Source: Algivirga pacifica (GTDB lineage Bacteria; Bacteroidota; Bacteroidia; Cytophagales; Flammeovirgaceae). From it: a stretch of 64,000 nt of DNA. The stretch spans positions 124,001 to 188,000 of the forward strand of contig NZ_BAABJX010000017.1 in NCBI RefSeq assembly GCF_039543525.1. Direction: 5' to 3'. The notes beneath the pieces were generated by a model, which was not told the DNA's origin, ran no database searches, and saw only the letters and a list, made by a program, of their open reading frames with translations. A program made the translations under genes and the position numbers. Within the stretch, counting starts at the first letter, position 1; every line of letters begins with the position of its first letter. Shown here one piece after another: positions 9,471 to 17,800 of this stretch.

Positions 9471-9707
9471 TTATTTATTGATGGGAATCGAAATGCTATC
9501 CCCTTCCTGAAAGAAATAGTAGGTTTGTCGAAATCGGGAATATCGTATATCAGCCTGCATAGTGGATCTGATTTCAGAAATAAGTTGGAAAAGGTGTCGT
9601 GTGGAGATACCCATCTTTTCAGCACATTCCTGAGGGGTTCCACTGCTTTTGGTTCGAATAAGATAATCCAAGTGATTGATGCGATAAACGTATTTCGTCA
9701 GGGACAT
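9471..9707 (-). CDS. Small winged-helix protein, long form (paralog 3)
   Basis: 78 residues. It has the same fold as its neighbours (SGTPQECAEKMGISTRHLF, then IRYSRFRQTYYFF), but the wing runs on into a C-terminal tail EGDSISIPINK absent from the short forms. The same tail type (EGDSIAVP) occurs in paralog 5, so two subfamilies alternate in the array. The N-terminus MSLTKYV matches MSLETYI of paralog 5 and MPLASYV of paralog 4, which supports this start. Function unknown; DNA binding inferred. Confidence 0.75.
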   Translation of the reverse strand: MSLTKYVYRINHLDYLIRTKSSGTPQECAEKMGISTRHLFQLISEIRSTMQADIRYSRFRQTYYFFQEGDSISIPINK

Positions 9708-9781
9708 TTGTTTTCTTTTTAAGGGTTCAAGTAAAGATTAATTGTTCTAAGTAGATCTATTATGGACTTTGTGTTACTTCT

Positions 9782-9982
9782 TTATAGGAAATAATAGGAT
9801 CTCTTCTTTTTGGAATATCCAATGTTCGTCGTCCAAATAGCTTGAGCGTCTTGCATACGCTTGAATAACTCCCCTCCTGAGATATTGAGCTTTTTGGCAA
9901 ACTCCGTAGGGCTACCGGTACATTGCTGTTGAATAAGTTGTTGCATTTTGTTGACTACCTCTACATAGCTGGCAAGTGGCAT
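9782..9982 (-). CDS. Small winged-helix protein, short form (paralog 4)
   Basis: 66 residues from the start at 9982. A longer reading from 10051 adds 23 residues and would overlap the upstream stop by ATGA, but the start at 9982 (MPLASYV) lines up with the other paralogs and gives the family length. It contains TGSPTEFAKKLNISGGELF and ends IGYSKKKRSYYFL. It lies 65 nt after the long-form paralog 5 and 74 nt before long-form paralog 3. The two pairs look like copies of one long-short unit. Probably DNA-binding; no target known. Confidence 0.72.
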   Translation of the reverse strand: MPLASYVEVVNKMQQLIQQQCTGSPTEFAKKLNISGGELFKRMQDAQAIWTTNIGYSKKKRSYYFL

Positions 9983-10047
9983 AATATGTTTTTTAAAGGT
10001 TGGTGGATAAATATGGTTAGCTATTTCCAATACCCCTAAGGCTTGTT

Positions 10048-10347
10048 TCATTTTTGATTATCACTTAGCGGTGAAATAGTATTTTTAACGGGGAACTGCT
10101 TTTTCGGTTTTAGCTTCTCTACAGGAACTGCTATACTATCGCCCTCTCGAAAGAAGTAATAGGTTTTACCCTGACGGCAGTAGCGAATATCGGTGTTGAA
10201 CGTAGACTGTACTTCTTCCAAAAATTCGTAGAGGTGGCGTTCAGAAATTTGAACTTCTTGGGCAAAAGCCTTAGGAGGTCCCGTTCTCTTAGCTTTTAGT
10301 AGGCTGTCCATTCGGTTTAATCGTTCGATATAAGTCTCTAATGACAT
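10048..10347 (-). CDS. Small winged-helix protein, long form (paralog 5)
   Basis: 99 residues, the first and longest of the array. The winged helix (TGPPKAFAQEVQISERHLY, then IRYCRQGKTYYFF) is followed by EGDSIAVPVEKLKPKK and a further basic tail of about 20 residues. The long form has an intact EGDSI tail like paralog 3. No effector domain is visible. The gene faces 1.2 kb of non-coding DNA that presumably holds its promoter. A small transcription factor or nucleoid-type protein is inferred. Confidence 0.72.
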   Translation of the reverse strand: MSLETYIERLNRMDSLLKAKRTGPPKAFAQEVQISERHLYEFLEEVQSTFNTDIRYCRQGKTYYFFREGDSIAVPVEKLKPKKQFPVKNTISPLSDNQK

Positions 10348-11318
10348 AAGATAGCTGTTTAAGGATTTATAAAGTATTTGCGTTGAAAAGGCAGAAACGA
10401 AGGAGATAACAAGTTGTTGATCTGTGTTTTTAATGGTTAAGGTAAATGATTAATTGTTATCAGTTGATCAACAATGCGCGTTGTTCTTCTTGTTGGCTAT
10501 GTTATAAAACTATTCTTTGTTTAAGGTTATTTACAAATGCTTGTTCAGTATTTTCCTACAAGGAGAAAACAATTACCGTGAACAAAATGATGCTGTGGGA
10601 TTTTTGTGATGATGTGAACTTGGAAATGCTGCTGACACAAATAGTGCAGTAAGGGTAAAGAATAAGGATGTTTGTGTAGTATTGAGATGTAAGAAAGCCC
10701 TAAGTAGTTATGCGTAAACATGGCAGGAAATGGGCTATCTCTAATGCTTTAATACGTGAAGAATATGATTATAATTTCCTTGTGATTTTACTGTTAAAGT
10801 ACCCCTCCATTAATTCATTGTAGTATCTCAGATACTTTACAATAGAAATGTGAGTATAAAAGCACAGTATCAAGGAAGGTAATATTAGTCGTTTGAAGCC
10901 TTTTTGCTGAGGTATTTTTTGGAGTGAATAATATGTCGAAAAATAAGGTCTTCGATCATAGTATTTATGATGAATATAGAGAAGAGTATATAGTGAATGT
11001 ACTTACAGCCATAGTTTATATAGACTAGTTGTTTACAGTGTTATGGATTGATTTACCTTGATTTCAGAATTGATTACGTAAAATCTTACATATGAAATAA
11101 GGAAGTGCTCCACTTTTTTGAAGGATATTTTTGTGGCTGTCTTGGTCGTTCTTTTAGGATAGGGGGTATAGTACAAGAAAATCTTGTATTATTAGTACCT
11201 TTAGTTAAAAGGCAATAAGTGTTTTCTATATAGACATCGGACCGGACTATAAAAATATCATTAGAGTTTATCACGGTTAGTTGTCTATAAGTAGGAAAAA
11301 GCGATGAACTGGTTCAAG
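10348..11318. other. Long intergenic stretch without a convincing gene
   Basis: About 970 nt in which no reading frame looks protein-like. Seen: a leader-like stretch at 10425-10462 resembling the sequence upstream of winged-helix paralog 3 (both contain gattaattgtt preceded by a ggtt-aa-gtaaa motif), a 10-bp palindrome GTTGATCAAC at 10463-10472, and aacaa/ttgtt arms just after it. Short frames at 10446-10652 (+) and 11086-11274 (-) have no recognisable composition or homology and were not called. It may hold decayed paralogs of the array. Confidence 0.45.
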
Positions 11319-11555
11319 AGTTCAAATTCCGAACGAGGTACGAGTAAGGAATTGCTCTTGGACCAAGCGGTTTACTACCTCGGTTAAGGTTTACCGTACT
11401 ACTTTTGAACTAGTGGACTAAACGTTAAATAAACTGTTAGTTTACTGCTGTTTAGCTCTAAGAGCGTTTCGCCTTGCTCGTGCCTCGCAGGCTACACTGA
11501 ACTCTTAGAGCAGATGTCTTTTTTGTATAAGGAAACTTAGCAATTAGTCCACTAG
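11319..11555. other. Nested palindrome block, possible structured RNA or relic element
   Basis: Four complementary pairs are nested or adjacent. AGTTCAAA (11319-11326) pairs with TTTGAACT (11404-11411), enclosing CGAGGTA (11334-11340)/TACCTCG (11376-11382) and a central cttg-gac-caag hairpin. Next, CTAGTGGACTAA (11410-11421) pairs with TTAGTCCACTAG (11544-11555), enclosing GCTCTAAGAG (11455-11464)/CTCTTAGAGC (11502-11511). The right arm ends 12 nt before the stop of the penicillin-binding protein gene. It could fold as an RNA, act in termination, or be a decayed mobile element. Confidence 0.5.
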
Positions 11556-11567
11556 GGATGTAGATAT

Positions 11568-14096
11568 TTATCGCCTGTTAAAAAGACGCTCAATAAAGTT
11601 TTTCTTTTTAGGAGGCTCCTCATACCTTCTTCTATAAGTAGGATAGTTATTTTTTCTTGGGGAAGAAGGGGTCGTACGTTCATCGTTACTCTGACTACTT
11701 ACATCTTCATCTTCATTATCAGAAAGGCGTTCAGGAGATTGTCCTCCACCAAATAATCCATCGAAGAAATTCCATGTTTTCCTTCTTCTTTCAATAGGTT
11801 CCATACTGAATTCCTCACAGTCCAGGGCCCTTTGGCTAAAGAAATTAGTATCAGGAAACTTACTTCTGGTATAATGATAGAAGCGAGAGTCCCTATTCAA
11901 TTGCTGGAAGAACCTAGCAGAAATAGGCAGGGCCATGACAGCCCCCTGACCCAAACGAGTACTTCGGAAATGAATGGAAGGATAAGCAGACCCCACCCAA
12001 GTACCTGTTACAAGGGTAGGGGTAAAGCCCATAAACCATCCATCAGCTTGTGATTGAGTGGTACCTGTCTTTCCTCCCATATCATTGGGTAATCGATAGG
12101 AAGTGCGGATACTTTTGGCAGTACCTCTGTCAACAACACCTTGCAGAATCTCTCTCATATAGCGAGCGGTTTTACGGGAAAGGACTCTTTCCCTAGGCTC
12201 TTTTCTAGCTCTCCATATCACCTCTCCCTCTTTATTGGTAATGTAGGTGATAATCACTGGCGCTACTTTATACCCCCCATTGGCTAAAGGGCTATAGGCA
12301 TTAGCCATCTCAAATAATGATAGGGAGGATGTTCCCAGTGCAAGAGATGGTACTTCTTCCATCGTACTCTGAATACCCATAAGACGGGCTTGTTCTGCTA
12401 CCTGCTCAGGGCCGACCTCCATCATTAATTTCACGGATACGGTATTGACAGAGTTAATCAAGGCACCTTTTAGGGAGTAATAGCCTTCATGTTGCCCGTT
12501 GGCATTGGATGGCGCCCAACTGTCGTATTCTTCATAGGTGACTTTTTCATTTGAAAAATAGTCACAAGGAGTGTAGCCATTTTCTAGTGCCGTGGCATAT
12601 AAGAAGGGCTTAAAGGTAGACCCTACCTGTCGCTTGGCATTGGGGTGTACGTGGTCATAATGAAAAGTGTCGAAGTTAATACCACCCACCCATGCTTTTA
12701 CATGTCCATTTTCGGCATCCATCGCAACGAATCCACAATCCAGAAATCTTAGGTAATGCTTGATAGAGTCCAGAGGGCTCATGCTCAATTCTTTATCCCC
12801 TTGCCAGGTGAAAACGTTCATTTTCAAGGGTTGTTTAAAGCTATTCATAATCTCCTCTTTGGAAAGACCTTTTGCTGATAGCGCTTTATAACGTTCTGAT
12901 TTATAGATCTCCTGTTGAATGACTTGTGGTGTTTTCTCCCAAGGTTCCCTTCCCTTCCAATGTTGATCAAAGAGTCCCTGAAGCTTTTTCATATGCGTTT
13001 TACTAGCCTTTTGGGCATACGATTGCATACGACTGTCAATCGTAGTATGAATGTTGACACCATCGGTATAGATGTTGTAGAACTCTCCATCTTCTTTTTC
13101 GATCGTTTGACAGATTTTTTGAGCCTCTTGACGAATATATTCTTTGAAATAAGGAGCAAAGTCTTGATTCTTTTTATTAGACGAATAACGAAGCTGTATA
13201 GGCTTAGAAGACAGTTTCTGATAGGTTTTTTCAGACAAATACTCATTTTTGACCATTTGCTTTAACACTACATTTCTTCTTGTTTGAGCACGCTCTGGGA
13301 AGAGTCGTGGATTATAGTAATAGGTAGCTTTTAATAGACCAATTAACACGGCAGCCTCCTCTACACTAAGTTGCTTAGGTGATTTACTGAAAAATCGTTC
13401 AGAGGCCGTATGTATACCATATGCCCGTTCTCCAAAGGGAACGGTGTTTAGGTATAAAGTCAGAATTTCTTCTTTACTATAGACTTCTTCTAATCTTAAG
13501 GCTAGGATGGCTTCTTTGAGTTTACTGATAGGAAGACTAAGTACACCCCAATCCTCTCTTGGATAAAGATTTTTTATCAGTTGTTGACTGAGTGTACTTC
13601 CTCCTCCAGCGCTTTCTCGTTGCATGAGGATAGATTTGACTAAAACACGGGCATAACTTCTCCAGTCTATACCATGGTGTTCATAAAAACGTTCATCCTC
13701 TGTGGCTACAAGTGCTTGAATAACGTGAGGGCTAATAGCCTTATAGGCTACGCCTGAACGTTCTTGGAAATAATACTTCCCGATAAGCTTTTGATCGGCA
13801 CTAAAGACTTTAGAAGTTTGAGCATGTTCAATTTGCTTCAATTCTTTCTTGGAAGGAAGTTTTCCAAAAAGTCCCAGGTATACGCTAGTCGTTAGTAGAA
13901 GAGTGAAAACAAACCCTCCGACGACGAGTAGCTGTAATGTTTGTAAAATTCTTTTGCGAGGAGATTCCTGGTAGTAGTGTACGACTTTATAGGATGCCTT
14001 TGTTACATGATGGAATAAGACCTCTCGCCCACGAAGAAGGTAAGGAAGTAAAGGTGTTAGGAAGCTGATAAGTTGCTTGAATAGTTTGTTAATCAT
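11568..14096 (-). CDS. Class A penicillin-binding protein (PBP1A-type)
   Basis: 842 residues. Bifunctional peptidoglycan synthase anchored by one membrane segment (about 57-78). The glycosyltransferase (GT51) domain shows EDERFYEHHG with catalytic Glu133 and GGSTLSQQLIKN at 175-186. The transpeptidase domain shows all three motifs: STFK with nucleophile Ser493, SVN at 549-551 and KTGT at 676-679. The last 90 residues are Ser/Arg/Lys-rich and likely disordered. It polymerises glycan strands and cross-links peptides in the periplasm. It follows a lipoprotein gene on the same strand, 120 nt apart with a hairpin between, so co-transcription is uncertain. Confidence 0.95.
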   Translation of the reverse strand: MINKLFKQLISFLTPLLPYLLRGREVLFHHVTKASYKVVHYYQESPRKRILQTLQLLVVGGFVFTLLLTTSVYLGLFGKLPSKKELKQIEHAQTSKVFSADQKLIGKYYFQERSGVAYKAISPHVIQALVATEDERFYEHHGIDWRSYARVLVKSILMQRESAGGGSTLSQQLIKNLYPREDWGVLSLPISKLKEAILALRLEEVYSKEEILTLYLNTVPFGERAYGIHTASERFFSKSPKQLSVEEAAVLIGLLKATYYYNPRLFPERAQTRRNVVLKQMVKNEYLSEKTYQKLSSKPIQLRYSSNKKNQDFAPYFKEYIRQEAQKICQTIEKEDGEFYNIYTDGVNIHTTIDSRMQSYAQKASKTHMKKLQGLFDQHWKGREPWEKTPQVIQQEIYKSERYKALSAKGLSKEEIMNSFKQPLKMNVFTWQGDKELSMSPLDSIKHYLRFLDCGFVAMDAENGHVKAWVGGINFDTFHYDHVHPNAKRQVGSTFKPFLYATALENGYTPCDYFSNEKVTYEEYDSWAPSNANGQHEGYYSLKGALINSVNTVSVKLMMEVGPEQVAEQARLMGIQSTMEEVPSLALGTSSLSLFEMANAYSPLANGGYKVAPVIITYITNKEGEVIWRARKEPRERVLSRKTARYMREILQGVVDRGTAKSIRTSYRLPNDMGGKTGTTQSQADGWFMGFTPTLVTGTWVGSAYPSIHFRSTRLGQGAVMALPISARFFQQLNRDSRFYHYTRSKFPDTNFFSQRALDCEEFSMEPIERRRKTWNFFDGLFGGGQSPERLSDNEDEDVSSQSNDERTTPSSPRKNNYPTYRRRYEEPPKKKNFIERLFNRR

Positions 14097-14118
14097 AGCT
14101 GAAAATTAGGGATTTTCC

Positions 14119-14149
14119 GAAGGACTCTTGATAAATGAATGAGTCCTTC
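14119..14149. other. Hairpin between lipoprotein and PBP genes
   Basis: GAAGGACTC (14119-14127) pairs with GAGTCCTTC (14141-14149), a 9-bp stem with a 13-nt loop. On the minus strand it lies between the lipoprotein stop and the penicillin-binding protein start but has only a poor T-run there, so it may attenuate rather than end transcription. Confidence 0.45.
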
Positions 14150-14216
14150 TTTTATACTCTAATTTCTTGCCAAAATGTAATTTTGATAGGAACAGGATTG
14201 TTAATAAGTGGAAATC

Positions 14217-14726
14217 TTATAGCTCTTGCTCTTCTTTCACTTTATTAAGCTTCAAATCAAATTGATACCCATTTTTATCAATACGAATCAATAAATCTTC
14301 AGGAGTACCTTTGATCATTGTGACAGAGCCAACTTCTTCGAAGGTTTCTTGTTTCTCAGGCTTTAGTAATAGAATAGAATCTTTTTCTACCTTATAGTCC
14401 AATGTGATTTGCAGAGGGATAGAGTCCTTGCTTAGTATCTCTAGCATTTGAACAAGATTTTTGTCTAGTTCCATGGCACATTTATCTCCTTCTAAAAAAT
14501 GGACATTAACCTCGATGGAGGCTATCATGATTTTAATAAAGCTTTTGGCGAGAACTTGCTGTTCGGTACTTCCTTGTTGTTGTTCTATAAGCTTGTCTAC
14601 CGCATCACTAAGATCCACATTATAAGTACCATTAACACCTTTAAATGGTTCTTCGGTAGAGGTGGTGTCACATTGGGATAAAAACAGTAAGCTGCTTAAA
14701 AGGAAAAAATATACTCGTAGTTTCAT
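14217..14726 (-). CDS. Hypothetical lipoprotein
   Basis: 169 residues. The signal peptide ends in a lipobox FLSQC with Cys19, so it is likely lipid-anchored in the periplasm or outer membrane. The remainder is acidic and beta-rich (KVEKDSILLLKPEKQETFEE) and contains no motif I recognise. It may be a small lipocalin-like or DUF domain typical of Bacteroidota. It precedes the PBP1A-type gene on the same strand, but a functional link is only suggested by position. Confidence 0.7.
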   Translation of the reverse strand: MKLRVYFFLLSSLLFLSQCDTTSTEEPFKGVNGTYNVDLSDAVDKLIEQQQGSTEQQVLAKSFIKIMIASIEVNVHFLEGDKCAMELDKNLVQMLEILSKDSIPLQITLDYKVEKDSILLLKPEKQETFEEVGSVTMIKGTPEDLLIRIDKNGYQFDLKLNKVKEEQEL

Positions 14727-14820
14727 AAGAATAAAGTTATAGTCTAGGAATAAAGAGTTCTCTAGTCAAGAAACATGCAAAGGAGAAGTTTTATTTAAAG
14801 AAAAGAAAAATAAGATAAAA

Positions 14821-14848
14821 AAAACCAGCTGTAAGGGCTGGTTTTTTC
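14821..14848. terminator. Terminator of the SprB-repeat protein gene
   Basis: AAACCAGC (14822-14829) pairs with GCTGGTTT (14837-14844) and is flanked by an A-run and a T-run. It lies 24 nt past the stop codon of the 1842-residue protein on the minus strand. Confidence 0.85.
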
Positions 14849-14871
14849 ATTAGGGTAATTAACTGAATTGA

Positions 14872-17800
14872 TTAATGTTGTATTATGACTTTTTTCATGA
14901 TACTCTGTTCAGCTTCCTGTATTTGAATAAAGTAAACGCCATTAGGAAGTGTTTGAAGGCCATCAATTTTATACTGATTTCCACTTATGTAACCTTGATG
15001 TATTACTTGTCCATTGGTATTGTACAAGTACACAGGTGTATTTTGTCCTAGCTTGCCTCTTGCTATAAATACCTCATTTTGGGCAGGGTTAGGGCTAATT
15101 GAGTAGGTAGTTTCAGCTGATTTGGCACCAAGTCTACTATTGAAAGCATAGGAGAAGTACTGTCGGCACCCTTCAGTATCTGTGGTCATTAAGTGGTACA
15201 TGCCTGCTTGTAGACCGTAAATAGTACTACCTTTTGCCGCAAATCCATTAGGACCACTCCAATCATAGCTCAAACGTGCAGCTCCTCCTGTCACGGTAAC
15301 GGCTAGTATACCATCTGTGCTACCAAAGGTTGTGGGAAGCTGTACGGATGCAATTTCGATCAATGGAGTTTGTTGACAAGTGCTATCTTCGGTTGTATTA
15401 CTATCTGAGCTACTATATCCAATCATATAGGTAAAGCGTTCAGTGCAGAGGTTATTATCAGTAATGCTTACTGTATATTCTCCTGAGGCTAAGTTATCAA
15501 TGCTTGGTGAAGTGGATGAGTAGCCGTTAGGACCAGACCAACGATAGGTATAAGGTGCGTTCCCCCCTTCAATTGTAATAGATAAGGATCCATCGGCTGT
15601 ACCATTGGAGGAGGCGTGTCGGTGTTTGACCAGAGCTTCCATGAAGACATCTTCACATGCGATAAGTGTTGTACTATCTGTTATAGATGGAGTGAAATTA
15701 ATAGCAATATTACTAACACATTGCATACTATCAATGACTAATAAATAATAGAGTCCTGAGTCAATCGCAATAATCTGTTCGTCTTGGGAACTGAAGCTGT
15801 TGGGTCCTGACCATTGATAGGAGTAAGGGGCGGTGCCATTTGTGATGATCACACTGAGGAGACTATCTACAGAGTTGTCTAACAATGACATTGTACATAC
15901 AAAGCTGCTATCGTTGGATGTGGAATCGGAAACCGTTACATCAAAATAAGCAAAGTCAAAGCATTCCTCGCCACTGTATACAATAACCATGTAACGGCCA
16001 GAAGCACTAACTTCAACAGTAGCCGTATTGGCCTGAAAGTTATTCGGCCCTGACCATTGATAGGTATAAGGTGCGTTCCCTCCGGTTGTGGTAATATCAA
16101 TAGAGTTGTCTGTGATTGTACCACTTACCTGAAGGTCACATTCTTCTTCTATACTTATCGCAAAGGTGGCTGAATCTAGACACCCCTTATTATCACTGAC
16201 AAATACAGTATAGTTTCCGGAAGTCGGAGCGGTGATATTGGCTTTGTTGGTAATAAAGTTATTCGGTCCTTGCCAGAAGTAGGAATAAGGAGCTGTTCCT
16301 CCTGTGATAGTGGTATAGATGGCATTGTCCGTAATACTTCCGCTTACTTGTAGGTCACATTGTTCGGGAAGGTCTACTAGGAAGGATGCTGAATCCATAC
16401 AATTTTCGTAATCGCTAACGAAAACAATATACGTACCTGATGTAGGTGCAGTAATATAAGGTTTGTTGGAAATAAAGTTGTTGGGACCTTGCCAGAAATA
16501 AGAGTACGTGGAGCTGCTTCCCGATACAGTGGTTGTAATAAGATCTCCTTGTACGCTACCGTCTACCTGAAGGGTACAAGGAGCTTTAACTTCTATATTG
16601 AATGTAGCAGAATCCAGGCAGCTTCCATCACTTTCACTGACGAATACAATGTACTTACCGGATACGCTAGCAGTAATGGAAGACTCCTCTGAGGTGAATT
16701 TTTCAGGGCCTGACCACAAGTAAGTATAGCTTCCTGAACCTCCATTTACTGAAGTCGTAATGGTATTTCCATCAATAGTACCGTTGATATTTAACTCACA
16801 AACCTCTGCAGCTTCCACAAGGAATGAGGTAGTTATACTACAGTTATTAGCATCGCTGACGGTAACGGTATAAGTACCAGAAGTGGGTACGAGTACATCT
16901 TCGGTAGTAGCCGAAAAGTTGTTAGGTCCTGACCAACTATAGGTATAAGGTGCAGTTCCTCCGCCACTGTTTAAATCAATAAAATATTGCTGTACTTCTC
17001 CTTCTGCTGTAAGTGCACAAACCTCAGGGATAGTAACACTAAAAGAGGCCGTGTCACTACAATCATTGGCGTCTTTAACAATTACAGTATAATCGCCGGA
17101 AACAGGTGCGGTGATGTTTTTCTGGATTGAAGTAAAGTTATCAGGCCCAGACCAGCTGTACGTATAGGGTGCTAAACCCCCTTCCACATTGGTAGTAATA
17201 ATATTATCATTTATGACACCCGATAAACTAACCTGACAAGGTTCAGGTACTGTAATGTCGAACTGAGCTGTATCAGCGCAACTTTGCTCACTATCAGTAA
17301 CGATAAGGGTATAGCGACCAGAAATAGGAGCAACAATAGAAGCTTCATTGGAGCTGAAGTTATCAGGCCCAGACCAAACATAGGTATAAGGAGCAAAACC
17401 TCCGGATACTGTAGTGGAAATGTTATAGTCAACGATACTTGCTTGTATGCTTAAGTCACAAACGGGAGTGTTTACTTCTACCGTGAAAGAAGCTTGTGCG
17501 AAGCAATCATTACTGCTACTGACAAAGACCGTATATTCTCCTGAAATAGGGGCGACAATATTAGCTTCAGAGGAGCTGAAGTTTTCAGGGCCAACCCATA
17601 GATAAGTATACTCTCCGTTACCTCCCTCTACTAAAGTAGTTATCGCTGCTTCGTCAACCGTTCCGCTTACTTCTAAAGAGCAGATCTCAGAGATGAATAC
17701 CTCAAAGGAGGCGGTATCCTGACATTGTTCACGATCGCTAACAATCAGGATGTAGTTTCCAGAGACAGGAGCAGTGATGGTTGAGTCTGTACTGCTAAAG

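Noticed and set aside
9461..9643. 60-residue frame overlapping paralog 3
   Set aside because: Out of frame with the conserved winged helix and lacks the motif.
10446..10652. 68-residue frame in the gene-poor region
   Set aside because: Cys-rich, no recognisable motif, no paralog; probably chance.
11086..11274. 62-residue minus-strand frame
   Set aside because: No motif, no family features and no neighbour support.
11311..11345. T-arm-like GTTCAAATTCC suggesting a tRNA
   Set aside because: The flanks do not form a T-stem and no anticodon or acceptor arms are found.
11319..11555. Integron attC-like site
   Set aside because: Nested arms exist, but no integrase, no conserved R boxes (RYYYAAC/GTTRRRY) in place and no cassette genes.
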